Under the pieces are notes generated by a model, which worked only from the letters and a program-made list of their open reading frames with translations, had not been told where the DNA came from and searched no databases. Positions 18,163 to 27,877 of a stretch of 64,000 nucleotides of DNA are shown in pieces. This DNA is from Deltaproteobacteria bacterium (GTDB lineage Bacteria; Desulfobacterota; Desulfobulbia; Desulfobulbales; Desulfurivibrionaceae), in contig JAJZRJ010000005.1 of NCBI GenBank assembly GCA_021802775.1, positions 1 through 64,000 of the forward strand, in the 5' to 3' direction. The position numbers were made by a program, and so were the translations under genes. Positions within the stretch are counted from its first letter, which is position 1, and each line of letters begins with the position of its first letter.

Positions 18163-19068
18163 CTACAGCTGCTCGGGGGTAAAGGCCACCACCTGATCGA
18201 TGGCCGTGGCGTCGGCGAACAGCATCACCAGCCGGTCGATGCCCAGGGCCATGCCAGCGGCCTCCGGCATGGCGGTCAATTCGTCCAGAAATTTCTCCGG
18301 CAGCGGGCCAGGGTCGCGGCCCTGGCTGCGGATCGCCTCCTGATCCGCCACAAAGCGGCGCCGCTGTTCGGCCGGATCGGTCAGTTCGGAAAAGCCGTTG
18401 GCCAGTTCGACGCCGGCCAGATAAAGCTCAAAGCGTTCGGCCACGCCCGGATCGCCGGGCTTGAGCCGCGCCAGCGAACCCAGGGCAGCCGGGTATTCAT
18501 ACAGGAAAGTGGGCTGCCCCACGCCAAGCCGGGGCTCGATGTGCTGCACCAACACCTCGTCGAAATCTCCGCGCGCCAAGGCCTCCTCTACCGAAACCGG
18601 GGCATGGCGGATAAAGGCCTCGGCCACGGTGAGCCGTTCCCAGGGTGGGGCAAGCGCGATCCGTTGCCCCCGATACACCAACTCCCCGCCTGATCCCAAC
18701 GCACCGGCCACCACCCCAAGCAACCGCTCGGTCTCGGCCATCAGGTCGTGGCAGTCGCTCGCGGCCCGGTACCATTCGAGCATGGTAAATTCCGGCAGGT
18801 GCTTGCGGCCGCGTTCGGCCTGGCGAAAACAATGGCAGAGCTGGAAGATTTTTGGATACCCGCGGGCCAGCAGCCGCTTCATGCAGAGTTCCGGCGAGGT
18901 CTGCAAAAACCAGGCGCCGGAGGCCTGCGGCACGATGTGGGGCTCGGGGGCAAGGGAAGGAAGGCGGAGCGGGGTATCGACCTCCAGATATCCCGCTCCT
19001 TCGAAAAAGGCGCGGACCGCGCGGATGACGGCGGCCCGCATCACCAGGCCGCCAGGGGCCTCAGACAC
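18163..19068 (-). CDS. epmA: EF-P lysyl-lysine ligase EpmA (GenX/PoxA)
   Basis: The 301-residue protein is a class II lysyl-tRNA synthetase core without the N-terminal anticodon-binding domain. Visible are motif 2 (FRQAERGRKHLPEFTMLEWY) and a C-terminal GMALGIDRLVML motif 3. It would attach beta-lysine to a lysine of elongation factor P. The start is a GTG whose GGAG ribosome-binding site lies in the last codons of efp, seven bases upstream of it. The aminomutase EpmB that supplies beta-lysine is not in this window. Confidence 0.92.
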   Translation of the reverse strand: MSEAPGGLVMRAAVIRAVRAFFEGAGYLEVDTPLRLPSLAPEPHIVPQASGAWFLQTSPELCMKRLLARGYPKIFQLCHCFRQAERGRKHLPEFTMLEWYRAASDCHDLMAETERLLGVVAGALGSGGELVYRGQRIALAPPWERLTVAEAFIRHAPVSVEEALARGDFDEVLVQHIEPRLGVGQPTFLYEYPAALGSLARLKPGDPGVAERFELYLAGVELANGFSELTDPAEQRRRFVADQEAIRSQGRDPGPLPEKFLDELTAMPEAAGMALGIDRLVMLFADATAIDQVVAFTPEQL

Positions 19069-19075
19069 TCGGAAC

Positions 19076-19639
19076 TTACTCCTTCACCCGGGTGACGTAC
19101 TGCCCGGTGCGGGTGTCGATCTGGAGCTTTTCGCCCTCCTCGATGAAGGGCGGCACCTGCACCACGTAGCCGGTCTCCACCGTCACCGGCTTGGTATCGG
19201 AACCGCTGGTGTCGCCCTTGACCCACGGATCGGCGCGGATGACGGTGAGGTTGACGAAGTTGGGCAGGGTCACGCCGATGGGCCGGTCATTGAAGAGAAG
19301 GACATCCACCTCCATGTTGTCGATCAGGAAGTTGGTGGCATCACCGAGTTGCTCCTTCATGATGACGATCTGCTCGTAGCTGCGGGTATCCATGAAGTGG
19401 AACTCATCGCCCTGGGCGTAGAGGAACTGCATGGTGCGCTCCGAAAGATCCGGCTTCTCGAACTTGTCGCTGGAGCGGAAGGTGCGGTCGAAGGCGTTGC
19501 CGGTGATCATGTTGCGGAGGCGGCACTTGTAGAGGGCCTGCCCCTTGCCGGGCTTGGAGAATTCGAAATCGGTGATGATATAAGGGTCGCCGTCGAGGCT
19601 GATCTTGAGGCCCTTGCGCAGATCCGAGGTGGTGTACAT
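19076..19639 (-). CDS. efp: Elongation factor P
   Basis: The 187-residue factor helps ribosomes pass polyproline stretches. The modification loop reads KPGKGQA with K32 as the target, equivalent to K34 of E. coli EF-P. Domain I is followed by two OB-fold-like domains. The start MYTTSDLRKG is chosen; the open frame runs 25 codons further upstream, but those codons come partly from the dispersed hairpin repeat at 19684-19715. The partner ligase gene epmA follows after seven bases. Confidence 0.95.
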   Translation of the reverse strand: MYTTSDLRKGLKISLDGDPYIITDFEFSKPGKGQALYKCRLRNMITGNAFDRTFRSSDKFEKPDLSERTMQFLYAQGDEFHFMDTRSYEQIVIMKEQLGDATNFLIDNMEVDVLLFNDRPIGVTLPNFVNLTVIRADPWVKGDTSGSDTKPVTVETGYVVQVPPFIEEGEKLQIDTRTGQYVTRVKE

Positions 19640-19683
19640 AAGCCGTTCTCCTGAAATGATTGGGGCCGGCGCGACCAACAGGG

Positions 19684-19715
19684 TGCTGAAAAAGTCATCC
19701 ATGACCTTTTTCAAC
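19684..19715 (+). repeat. Short copy of the dispersed hairpin repeat
   Basis: This 32-base stretch matches the hairpin half of the repeat at 3594 with two visible differences, with arms TGAAAAAG and CTTTTTCA. It lies about 45 bases upstream of the efp start and could affect efp transcription or mark a lost mobile element. Confidence 0.65.
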
Positions 19716-19803
19716 CGCCTGCTGAAGCCGGCCGCTGCGAAGGCTCTTTACTAACGGAAAATGCGTTGTTTTGCAAGCACAGAAAATCACCCGCTGCCGC
19801 GAA

Positions 19804-20169
19804 TCACGGCGAGCCGATCTCCTGCTTGCTGATCGCCTCGGCCTTGACCCGGTCGAGCAGGTCGGCCAGGGCCGGCTTGACGTTCTCCCGGATATCGCCG
19901 GCCACGATGAGGAAAAGCAGGTCGTCGCCGGGCTGGAAGCGGCCGCTTTTCGCCTCGATGGCGATGTCGAAGATGCCGGGCCGCGCAAGAAACTCCTGGC
20001 GGATCGCCTCGATCCTGGCCTGGTCCGGCGTCACCGAAAGCTCGGACACTCCGCTCTTGTCCTTGCGGCTCCAGGCGCGGACCACGCCGTTGTGCACCAG
20101 CACCATGCCGACGTTTTCGGCAAAACCGGGCCGCTTCTTCATCGCGGCAATGGTTTTCGAGATATCCAT
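19804..20169 (-). CDS. MoaE-like molybdopterin biosynthesis protein
   Basis: The 121-residue product starts at an ATG at 20169; the longer frame upstream overlaps the pepN side and lacks support. It has a GMVLVHNGVVRAWSR strand and a LLFLIVAGDIRENVKPALADLLDRVKAEA helix region, in the order of the MoaE fold. MoaE is the large subunit of molybdopterin synthase. It is shorter than classical MoaE (about 150 residues), and similar short proteins are common in sulfate-reducing and metal-reducing bacteria. It lies between efp and pepN. Confidence 0.7.
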   Translation of the reverse strand: MDISKTIAAMKKRPGFAENVGMVLVHNGVVRAWSRKDKSGVSELSVTPDQARIEAIRQEFLARPGIFDIAIEAKSGRFQPGDDLLFLIVAGDIRENVKPALADLLDRVKAEAISKQEIGSP

Positions 20170-20221
20170 GTCGTCTACTCCCGGGGTTGTTTTTTCTGTG
20201 AGAATGCCGTGCCCTGCCTGA

Positions 20222-22855
20222 CTAGGCAAGGCTTTTCTGCACCACCTCGTAAAGATCGCGGGAAAGCGGGGCGGCACGCAAACGTTCCAGCTGCGCCCGC
20301 AGGAGCGCCTGGCGCCCATGATCGTAGCGGCGCCAGCGGCTGAGGCGGGTAGCGAGCCGGGCCGCGATCTGCGGATTCAACGGATCCAGGGCCAGAATCT
20401 GCTCGGCGAGGAAACGATAACCGTCTCCGCTCGCCGCGTGGAAGCGGAGCTGGTTGGCGGCAAAGGCGCCGATCAGGGCGCGGACCCGGTTGGGATTCGA
20501 GAGCCGGAAGGCCGGATGAGTCATGAGCTTTTCAACCGCAGCCAGGGTGCCCGGCAGCGGGGCGGTGGCCTGGATGGTGAACCACTTGTCCATCACCAGC
20601 GGCTCATTCTGCCAGCGTTCGGCAAAACTGGCGAGCGCCGATGCCGCTTCCGGGGCGCCGGCATGGACGAGCAGGCGCAGGGCATGGCTGCTGTCGGTCA
20701 TATTGTCTGCCGCGGTGAACTGGGCGAAACACTGCTGGCGGATCCCCGACTCCTCAAGGGTCATGAGATAGCCCAAGGCCAGGTTCTTGAGCCGCCGTGC
20801 CCCGGCCAGGGCCGGATCGTAGCAATAGGGCCCCAAGGCCCGGTTCGCCTCCCAGATTCGTTCCCAGTGGGGCCGCAGCCGCTGGGCCAACTCCCGCCGC
20901 ACGAACTCGCGAGCCGCGTGAATCGCCTCCACATCCACGATCGGAAGCTGCTCGCCCAAATACTCCTCGGTGGGCAGCGTGAGGAGTTGGGCGACAAAGG
21001 TCTGGTCGGTAAAGGTGGTATCAGCGAGCACCGCGGCGATGGACTCGGTCAGGATTTCGGCCAGTACCAGGGGCTCTCCTGCCTGGTGGCACGCCACCAA
21101 ATCGAGCAGCACCCGGCAGGCCAGACGCTGCCCCGCTTCCCAGCGGTTGAAGGGATCGGAATCGCAGGCGAGCAGCACGGCCAGTTCGGCGTCGGAATAA
21201 TCGTAATCGAGCTTCACCGGCGCGGAAAAGCCGCGGAGCAGCGAGGGAACCGGCGGGGCGGCAATGTTGGCAAAGACAAAGGTCTCCTCTGCCGCGCGCA
21301 GTTCGAGAAGCACCGAAGTAGCCGCGGCTTCGGCCATGCCGCCTGCGAGCTGCAACGGCAGCGCCCGCCCCGCGCTGTCGAGCAGCCCCACGGCCACCGG
21401 GATGTGGAGCGGTTCCTTGGTCGGCTGGCCCGGCGTCGGCGGGCAGGATTGGGCCAGGGTGAGGGCATAGCGCCGGTTCGCCTCGTCGTACTCTGCCGTT
21501 GCCCGCACCGTCGGGGTGCCGGCCTGGGTGTACCAGCGCAGAAACTGCGTGAGATCGCGGTTGCCGGCCTCGGCCATGGCGCTGACAAAATCCTCCACCG
21601 TGGCAGCGGTGCCGTCGTGGCGGGCAAGATAGAGCCGCAAACCCGCGCGGAAGCGCTCCCGGCCCAGCAGGGTATGGAGCATGCGGATGAGTTCGGCGCC
21701 CTTTTCGTAGACCGTGACGGTGTAGAAGTTGTTGATCTCGATGTAGGCATCCGGCCGCACCGGGTGCGCCATGGGGCCGCCATCCTCGGGGAACTGGTGG
21801 TTGCGCAGGGTCTGGACGTCGTGCACCCGTTTGACCCCTTCGGAGATTGTCGCTTCGGAAAAGAGCTGATCGCGGAAGACGGTGAGCCCTTCCTTGAGGC
21901 TCAACTGGAACCAGTCGCGGCAGGTGACCCGGTTGCCGGTCCAGTTGTGCAGATATTCATGGGCGATCACCGCCTCGATCGCCTCGAAGTCGTCGTCGGT
22001 GGCGGTATCGGCCCGGGCGAGCACGTACTTGGAGTTGAAGATGTTGAGCCCCTTGTTCTCCATGGCCCCCATGTTGAAATCGTCGGTGGCCACGATCATG
22101 TACTGGTCCAGATCGTACTCCAGACCAAAGGTCTCCTCTTCCCAGCGCATGGCCCGCTTGAGCGAAGCCATGGCATGGTCGCACTTGTCACGGTTATGCC
22201 GCTCCACATAGATCTCCAACGCCACCTCGCGGCCCGAGGCGGTGGCGAAGGTATCGCCGATGCGAACCAGATCGCCCGCCACCATGGCGAAGAGATAGGA
22301 GGGCTTGGGGAAAGGGTCCTCCCACACCGCGTAGTGGCGGCCGTCTTCCAGTTCGCCGCTTTCGATCCGGTTGCCGTTGGCCAGCAGCACCGGGCAGTCG
22401 GCCTTGGTCGCCGTGATGGTGGTGGTGTAGCGGGCCAGCACGTCGGGCCGGTCGAGAAACCAGGTGATCCGGCGGAAGCCCTCGGCCTCGCACTGGGTGC
22501 AGAACATGGCGCCGGAACGATAGAGCCCTTCGAGCGCGGTATTTTTCGCGGGATAGATGCGGGTAACTACCTCCAACTGGAAGGTGTCCGGCACAGTGAG
22601 GATGGTCAGGGTCTCGCTGGTCAGGACATAGTCGCCGGCTGCGAGGATACGGTTATCCAATTTCAGGCCGACCAGTTCCAGCTCTTGGCCCATGAGGGTC
22701 AGCGGGTCGCTCCCGCCTGCCTGCCGGCGCCTTGCCTTCAGGGTTGAAGTCACGAGGGCGTGGTCGGCGGCGAGATCGATGCGAAGACGGACCGCCGGGA
22801 TGATAAAGGCCGGCGGCCGATAGTCGGAAAGATGGATAGTAGCGTGGGCGATCAT
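20222..22855 (-). CDS. pepN: Aminopeptidase N (M1 metallopeptidase)
   Basis: The 877-residue enzyme removes N-terminal residues from peptides. The substrate motif GAMEN lies at 263-267 and the zinc motif at H299, E300 and H303 with the distal E322, matching E. coli PepN positions closely. An N-terminal beta-domain, thermolysin-like domain and long C-terminal helical domain make up the full length. The ATG at 22855 is preceded by GGAGGA; an upstream ATG in the same frame has no such site. Confidence 0.96.
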   Translation of the reverse strand: MIAHATIHLSDYRPPAFIIPAVRLRIDLAADHALVTSTLKARRRQAGGSDPLTLMGQELELVGLKLDNRILAAGDYVLTSETLTILTVPDTFQLEVVTRIYPAKNTALEGLYRSGAMFCTQCEAEGFRRITWFLDRPDVLARYTTTITATKADCPVLLANGNRIESGELEDGRHYAVWEDPFPKPSYLFAMVAGDLVRIGDTFATASGREVALEIYVERHNRDKCDHAMASLKRAMRWEEETFGLEYDLDQYMIVATDDFNMGAMENKGLNIFNSKYVLARADTATDDDFEAIEAVIAHEYLHNWTGNRVTCRDWFQLSLKEGLTVFRDQLFSEATISEGVKRVHDVQTLRNHQFPEDGGPMAHPVRPDAYIEINNFYTVTVYEKGAELIRMLHTLLGRERFRAGLRLYLARHDGTAATVEDFVSAMAEAGNRDLTQFLRWYTQAGTPTVRATAEYDEANRRYALTLAQSCPPTPGQPTKEPLHIPVAVGLLDSAGRALPLQLAGGMAEAAATSVLLELRAAEETFVFANIAAPPVPSLLRGFSAPVKLDYDYSDAELAVLLACDSDPFNRWEAGQRLACRVLLDLVACHQAGEPLVLAEILTESIAAVLADTTFTDQTFVAQLLTLPTEEYLGEQLPIVDVEAIHAAREFVRRELAQRLRPHWERIWEANRALGPYCYDPALAGARRLKNLALGYLMTLEESGIRQQCFAQFTAADNMTDSSHALRLLVHAGAPEAASALASFAERWQNEPLVMDKWFTIQATAPLPGTLAAVEKLMTHPAFRLSNPNRVRALIGAFAANQLRFHAASGDGYRFLAEQILALDPLNPQIAARLATRLSRWRRYDHGRQALLRAQLERLRAAPLSRDLYEVVQKSLA

Positions 22856-22949
22856 GATTCCTCCAGGGGCTGCGCGTCTGAGCTGCAACCATACCCCAGA
22901 AGGAGCCGGAAGGAAATGATGAAGGGTGGCGGCACGAGGGACAGCAAGA

Positions 22950-22985
22950 AAAAAAACAGGGGGCGCCTGACGGCCCCCCCCTACG
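22950..22985 (-). terminator. Probable terminator of the mltD-like gene
   Basis: Read on the minus strand, a GC-only hairpin (GGGGGCC and GGCGCCCCC arms around GTCA) is followed by a run of eight T residues. It lies about 160 bases past the stop of the lytic transglycosylase gene and ahead of pepN. Confidence 0.55.
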
Positions 22986-23142
22986 GATGTTCAGCAGAAA
23001 GCCCCCCTTACGGGATAACACCACGGACCACAGCATGGCTGCGGCAGGAAACGGTAGACGCCCCTGCCCCGAAGAGGAAAGGGCCGGCCATGAAACAATG
23101 GGAGTTTATCAGGAAAAACCAATGATTCCGGCGCGGTCGGAA

Positions 23143-25254
23143 TCAGCCCTTCTTTTCCACCACCGGCACCAGGAGAAGGCTTCCGGGCTTGAGGTTGTTC
23201 AGGTCAAGATCGGTATTGTACTTGCGGACCAGCCAGAGAGGAACATCGAACTCCTGCTGGCAGAGACGCCAGATGTTGTCGCCGGTCCTCACCTGATAAC
23301 GGCGCACCCGGTCGACCCGGTAGGCGGCAAAGAAATCCTCTTCCATCTCGCGGTGAAACTCGAAACGCAGCTCTTCAAAGCGCTCCCGCCCCACGCCGGC
23401 AAGCGGAATGGTAACCCGCTGCCCGGTGCGAATCTCCCGGCCAGCCGGCAGCTTGTTGAGCCGGCGCAACTCCGGAATCGCCACCCCCAGCCACTCCGCG
23501 TAGTGGCCCAGAGTCTCCTCGGACGCCACCCGGATCTCGGCGTATTTCTTTCCCTTCTTGGCGAAAACGCGCTCGACGCTGAACTGCTCAACCACCACCG
23601 CCGGATTGGCCAGGGCGTCACGGGAGACCGGCGCTGCCGCGCCGTCGCCTTGCGCCGCCGGGAGGCTCCTTGAATCGACGCGGGCGACACGAGGCTTCTG
23701 CTCGGCCGCGCCGGCCCCGGCGATACGCACCGGCACCGCAGTGGTGGAGGTTGGGGCCGAATCCGGCCGACTCCCGCGCGGCACAATCGCCACTCTGATC
23801 CTCGACGCACCCGGGGCCGGCGGAGCTTCAACCACCGTATCCGTCGGCGGCACCCGCGGCACCAGACCGGCCAGACGCTTCTCCGGCCCGGGCTGTGGCC
23901 TGGCCTCGGCCGCCAACACCGGCTCGTCCTGTTGCGGAATCCGCAGGTTCTGCCCCAGGAAGATGGTTGCCCGCTTGCCCAGCCGGTTGGCGGCCAGCAA
24001 CTCCTGCACGCTCACCTGATGGCGCCTGGCAATGGAACTCACGGTATCGCCGCTGCGAACGCGGTAAATAATGCTCCGCTTCTGCCCCTTCCGGTACTGC
24101 TCCGCCGGCAGATGGCTGGCGAGCCTGGTGGCCGTCTCCCTGCCAAGCGGCAGCCGCACCCGATAGCCCTGGGGCACATATTTTTCGCCGAGATAGATCG
24201 GTTCGCGCAGGGCCGGGTTGAGCCTCTGGAACTCCTCTTTCCCCACCTTGAAGTGATCGAGCAGACGCGTGATCGGCACATGCCCCTGGAGGGCCACCTC
24301 GTGGCTCGCCACCGGCTGCAGCAGGGGAACGTCACCAAAGTAGGCCCGGTGGTTCTTCGCCACCTCGCAGGCGGCCAGGAACTCGGAGTAAAAATTGCGG
24401 GAGGCGAATTTGAAGAGCCCGCTCTCGTACTCCCGGAAGATCGCCTCATAATCGCCCTTTTCCGCCTTGGCCCGCCGCATGCCGTTGACGCCGTGGTTAT
24501 ACGCGGTGAGCGCCAGCGGCCAGCTGCCGAGCTTCTCGAAGTTCTCCCGCAACAACCGGGCAGCGGCATGGGTGGCGCGAATCGGATCGCGCCGCTCATC
24601 CACGGCGTAGTCGATGGTCAGGAACCGCTTGCCGGTTTCCTGGGTAAACTGCCAGATGCCCGCCGCGCCGAACTTGCTGTACGCCTTGTAATTGAAGGAG
24701 GATTCCACATGGGGCAGGTAGGCGAGGTCCTCGGGCAGGTCATAGCTGCGGATGATCTCCTTGATCTGCCCCAGATGGGAACCGGAGCGGATCACCCCCT
24801 CCAGAAAGCGGTCCTTCTGACCGAGCTGGAAACGGATGGATGCCGCGGCCTGCCGCAGACGGGCATGATCGAGTCGCGCCCCGAACAAGCCGAGTACCCG
24901 CCGCTCCTCGGCGTTTTCCGGCGGATTGCCGTCGGCTAAACGCAGCAGCATCTCCTCATAACGGGCCTTGGCAACCTTGATCCGGTTGTTGTTGCGCTCC
25001 CGGGCCGCGGAGCCGGATTCCGGCTCCAGATCGATCACCCCGTAGACTACGCCGAGATCGTCGGCATCATGGATCACCCCCTGACTGGAAGGGTATTTGG
25101 CATAAATATCCTTCCAAAAGGCCACGTTCGGCCTGATACAGTCATAAACCGGAAAGGGATCGGCCTGGGCCGGAGAAACACCAAGTGCCCCCAACAGCAC
25201 CGCGCACCACAGCGCAACCACCAGGGAACGGCAACCACGTCGGAGAAAGGGCAT
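23143..25254 (-). CDS. MltD-type membrane-bound lytic murein transglycosylase with LysM domains
   Basis: The 703-residue protein starts with a basic region and a hydrophobic signal segment (about residues 8-30) ending at PAQA. The SLT catalytic domain (about 175-300) has the catalytic glutamate in HVESSFN and the GAAGIWQFT motif. LysM repeats follow: one near 395-440 (YRVRSGDTVSSIA) and one at the C-terminus (YQVRTGDNIWRL), with a more diverged one between. It cleaves peptidoglycan glycan strands at the cell envelope. The ATG at 25254 was chosen over a frame open to 25377 because it fits the signal peptide and has GGAG nine bases upstream. Confidence 0.9.
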   Translation of the reverse strand: MPFLRRGCRSLVVALWCAVLLGALGVSPAQADPFPVYDCIRPNVAFWKDIYAKYPSSQGVIHDADDLGVVYGVIDLEPESGSAARERNNNRIKVAKARYEEMLLRLADGNPPENAEERRVLGLFGARLDHARLRQAAASIRFQLGQKDRFLEGVIRSGSHLGQIKEIIRSYDLPEDLAYLPHVESSFNYKAYSKFGAAGIWQFTQETGKRFLTIDYAVDERRDPIRATHAAARLLRENFEKLGSWPLALTAYNHGVNGMRRAKAEKGDYEAIFREYESGLFKFASRNFYSEFLAACEVAKNHRAYFGDVPLLQPVASHEVALQGHVPITRLLDHFKVGKEEFQRLNPALREPIYLGEKYVPQGYRVRLPLGRETATRLASHLPAEQYRKGQKRSIIYRVRSGDTVSSIARRHQVSVQELLAANRLGKRATIFLGQNLRIPQQDEPVLAAEARPQPGPEKRLAGLVPRVPPTDTVVEAPPAPGASRIRVAIVPRGSRPDSAPTSTTAVPVRIAGAGAAEQKPRVARVDSRSLPAAQGDGAAAPVSRDALANPAVVVEQFSVERVFAKKGKKYAEIRVASEETLGHYAEWLGVAIPELRRLNKLPAGREIRTGQRVTIPLAGVGRERFEELRFEFHREMEEDFFAAYRVDRVRRYQVRTGDNIWRLCQQEFDVPLWLVRKYNTDLDLNNLKPGSLLLVPVVEKKG

Positions 25255-25426
25255 TGCGAACGACTCCATCATGAAAACGCAATCAGGACCGCGACGGGCA
25301 CGGCCCAGGGAGAGGACTTTTTTCGGATTCGTGGTCATTATAGCAGCCCCGGGAGCAAATTTCCACGGCAACCGCACCGTAGCCCCAGGATATTTGCCGC
25401 CCGCCGGCCATGCCGGCCGCCGTGGC

Positions 25427-26152
25427 CTATTTTAGCAGGAGCGCCAGCCCGCTGCCCAGCAGAATCACGCAGATGAGCCGCATGAAGCTCTTGGGGCCGA
25501 TGGTCAGATGGATGCGGTTCCCGAAGCGAAGCCCTACCGCCACCAGCGGCAGGGCCGCCACGGCGGCCAGCAGGACGAAACGCTGGAACATGCCGGAAAG
25601 GGTAAAGCCGACAAGCCGGCAGCCGCCGTCGAAGAGGAAGATAGTCGCGGCGGTGGCGCGAAAGCCGAATTTATCCGCCTGCCGCAGGGTGAGATAGATG
25701 ACGTAAAAGGGACCGCCGGTGCCAAAAAGCGCGCCCACGGTGCCGCCAAAATAGCCGGCCGGCACGGCCCACCAGCGCGCCCCCGCAAGGCGGGGCAACG
25801 GCAGCAGGGCATAAATCGCGTAGCTGATGATGAAAATCCCCAGCCCCTTGGTCAGCAGGGCGGGGTTGACGATCCGGTGGAGCAGCAGGCCGGTGGCCAC
25901 CCCCAGGATAGTAAAGGGGAGCAGCGGCCAGATCTCCGGCCAGCGGATGTGGCTGCGATTCTGGATGCCCTGGATCAGCGAGGCAGTGTAGTCGAGCAAG
26001 GCGATGAGCGGCACCACTGTGGCCAGCGGCAACCGCAGAGCCAGTAAGGGCACGGCGATGAGCGCCGAACCGAAGCCGGCAATGCCGCGGATAAAATAGG
26101 AAAAAAGCAGCACCGCAGCCGCATAACTCAGGGTAAGAAGGGAAAAGTCCAT
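25427..26152 (-). CDS. TSUP/TauE-SafE family permease
   Basis: The 241-residue protein is almost wholly hydrophobic with about eight membrane helices. The repeated half-motifs FIRGIAGFGSALIAVP near the start and FGGTVGALFGTGGPFYVIY in the middle are the paired signature of the TSUP family, which exports small anions such as sulfite or sulfoacetate. The substrate is unknown. It lies between the lytic transglycosylase and the GGDEF regulator on the same strand, 43 bases after the latter. Confidence 0.85.
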   Translation of the reverse strand: MDFSLLTLSYAAAVLLFSYFIRGIAGFGSALIAVPLLALRLPLATVVPLIALLDYTASLIQGIQNRSHIRWPEIWPLLPFTILGVATGLLLHRIVNPALLTKGLGIFIISYAIYALLPLPRLAGARWWAVPAGYFGGTVGALFGTGGPFYVIYLTLRQADKFGFRATAATIFLFDGGCRLVGFTLSGMFQRFVLLAAVAALPLVAVGLRFGNRIHLTIGPKSFMRLICVILLGSGLALLLK

Positions 26153-26195
26153 AGGAAAGAGGGCGGCGCCGCGCTACCGCGCCGCGCCGATGTGC

Positions 26196-27182
26196 TCAGG
26201 CGCAGGAATCGTTGGCAATGCGGATACGATTGCGGCCCTCACTCTTGGCCACGTAAAGAGCGCTCTCCGCCGCCGCCACGATCTGGCGTTGGGCACCCCG
26301 CTGCTGCGGCACGCCCGCGGCAATGCCGATGCTCACGGTCAAGGTGTCGCCGATGGTGGCGTGCTCGTGCGGGATATTGAGGGCATCGATCGCCGACCGC
26401 AATTGCTCGGCCACGGCCATCGCGCCCTCCCTGTCGGTATTGGGCAGCACCACGGCGAACTCCTCGCCGCCATAACGCACGACCAGATCGCCGGCCCGCT
26501 TGATCGCCTCGTTCAGGGCCGTTGCCACCTGCCGCAGGCACTGGTCGCCCTTTGGATGGCCGTAAGTCTCGTTGTAGGCCTTGAAATCGTCGATGTCGAT
26601 GATGAGCAGGGCAAGCGAGTCGGAACGGCGGATGGCCCGCTGCCACTCGTTTTCCAGCAATCGGTCGAAATAACGGCGGTTGGACACCTCGGTGAGACTG
26701 TCGACGTTGATCAGGTTTTCCAGGGTCTTGCTGATCATCTCCAGCTGCTCGGTCATGCGGAGCAGCTCGGCCTCGCGAGCCTTGCGGCGATCGATCTCCC
26801 TTTTCAGCCGCATGACCGAACGGACGCGGGAAAGCAGCTCGGTTTCCTTGACCGGCTTGATGATGTAATCGTTGGCCCCGGCGGCAAAGGACTGCTGCAG
26901 CGCCTCGGCATCGTCCCGCACGGTGATCATCACCACCGGGATGTCCTTGAGCCGCTCCTGGTCCTTGAGCTGCCGGCACGCCTCGATGCCGTCCATCCCC
27001 GGCATCACCACATCCATCAGCACCAGATCGACGTCGGGCCCGGCCTGCCCGCCCCGTTCAAGAAAGGAAAAGGCCTCGCGGGCAGACCCCACGCAATGGA
27101 TGTCGGTGTAGCCCTCCTGCTTGAGGATATCCTCCAGCAAGACCAGGTTGACCGGCGTATCGTCCACTATCAATATCGACAT
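26196..27182 (-). CDS. Response regulator with GGDEF domain (diguanylate cyclase)
   Basis: The 328-residue protein has a receiver domain (1-122; D7/D8, phospho-acceptor D57, K109), a short coiled linker (125-160) and a GGDEF domain (165-325). The active site reads GGEEF (238-242) and an RAGD inhibitory-site motif (229-232) precedes it by five residues, so both catalysis to c-di-GMP and product inhibition are expected. This is the WspR/PleD-like layout with a single receiver. The ATG at 27182 has GAGGA upstream; the longer frame was rejected. Confidence 0.93.
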   Translation of the reverse strand: MSILIVDDTPVNLVLLEDILKQEGYTDIHCVGSAREAFSFLERGGQAGPDVDLVLMDVVMPGMDGIEACRQLKDQERLKDIPVVMITVRDDAEALQQSFAAGANDYIIKPVKETELLSRVRSVMRLKREIDRRKAREAELLRMTEQLEMISKTLENLINVDSLTEVSNRRYFDRLLENEWQRAIRRSDSLALLIIDIDDFKAYNETYGHPKGDQCLRQVATALNEAIKRAGDLVVRYGGEEFAVVLPNTDREGAMAVAEQLRSAIDALNIPHEHATIGDTLTVSIGIAAGVPQQRGAQRQIVAAAESALYVAKSEGRNRIRIANDSCA

Positions 27183-27391
27183 GACTGTTCCTCGACCCTG
27201 TCGTAAATTCCTGACTGGCGCCGCCACCGCGGCCAACCGTTTGGCGACATTATCTTGTAGCAGAATTTTCGCCTGCTTTCCAGGGAACATTTTCACGACG
27301 AGGGTGGCCTTTTGCGAGGAATTGCGGTACATCATGCGGCAAGGCAGCAGAACGGACGGACTCCGCCAGCCCACGCCCAGGAGGTTTCCTT

Positions 27392-27877
27392 ATGTACAGA
27401 CCCATCGTCGGCACCCTTGGCTACATCCTCTCGCCGGACCACGAACAAACGCTGCTGGTCCACCGGAATGCGCGGGCAGACGACGCCCATCTCGGCAAAT
27501 ACAACGGCTTGGGCGGCAAGATGCTGCCCGATGAAGACGTGCTCACCTGCCTCCGGCGGGAGATCCGGGAGGAGGCGGGGATCGAATGCGAGGAGATCGT
27601 GCCGCGGGGCACCATCAACTGGACAGGCTTCGGCCCCGACGGCGAGGATTGGCTGGGCTTCATCTTCCGCATCGACCGCTTCCGCGGCACCCCGTTCACC
27701 GAGAACAGCGAGGGGGTGCTCTCCTGGCAGCCGATCAGCCGGCTGCTCGAACTGCCCATGTGGGAGGGCGACCGCCACTTCCTGCCGCTGGTCTTTGACC
27801 ACGACCCCCGCGTTTTCTACGGCCACATGCCCTACCGGGACAATCGGCCCGTCGGCTGGAAGTACAGCCGGATCTGA
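27392..27877 (+). CDS. Nudix hydrolase (MutT/8-oxo-dGTPase type)
   Basis: The 161-residue enzyme contains a perfect Nudix box: G42, E48, then R56-E57 with E60-E61 and G63. The LVHRNARADD opening and WQP segment resemble the 8-oxo-dGTP diphosphatase group. It would hydrolyse oxidised nucleoside triphosphates. An AGGAGG site precedes the ATG. It is transcribed away from the GGDEF regulator. Confidence 0.9.
   Translation: MYRPIVGTLGYILSPDHEQTLLVHRNARADDAHLGKYNGLGGKMLPDEDVLTCLRREIREEAGIECEEIVPRGTINWTGFGPDGEDWLGFIFRIDRFRGTPFTENSEGVLSWQPISRLLELPMWEGDRHFLPLVFDHDPRVFYGHMPYRDNRPVGWKYSRI

Noticed and set aside
19640-19714. Upstream extension of EF-P starting MKKV
   Set aside because: The codons lie partly in the dispersed hairpin repeat; the usual EF-P start is at 19639.
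20318-22747. 809-codon plus-strand open frame
   Set aside because: Antisense to pepN, no domain-like segments.
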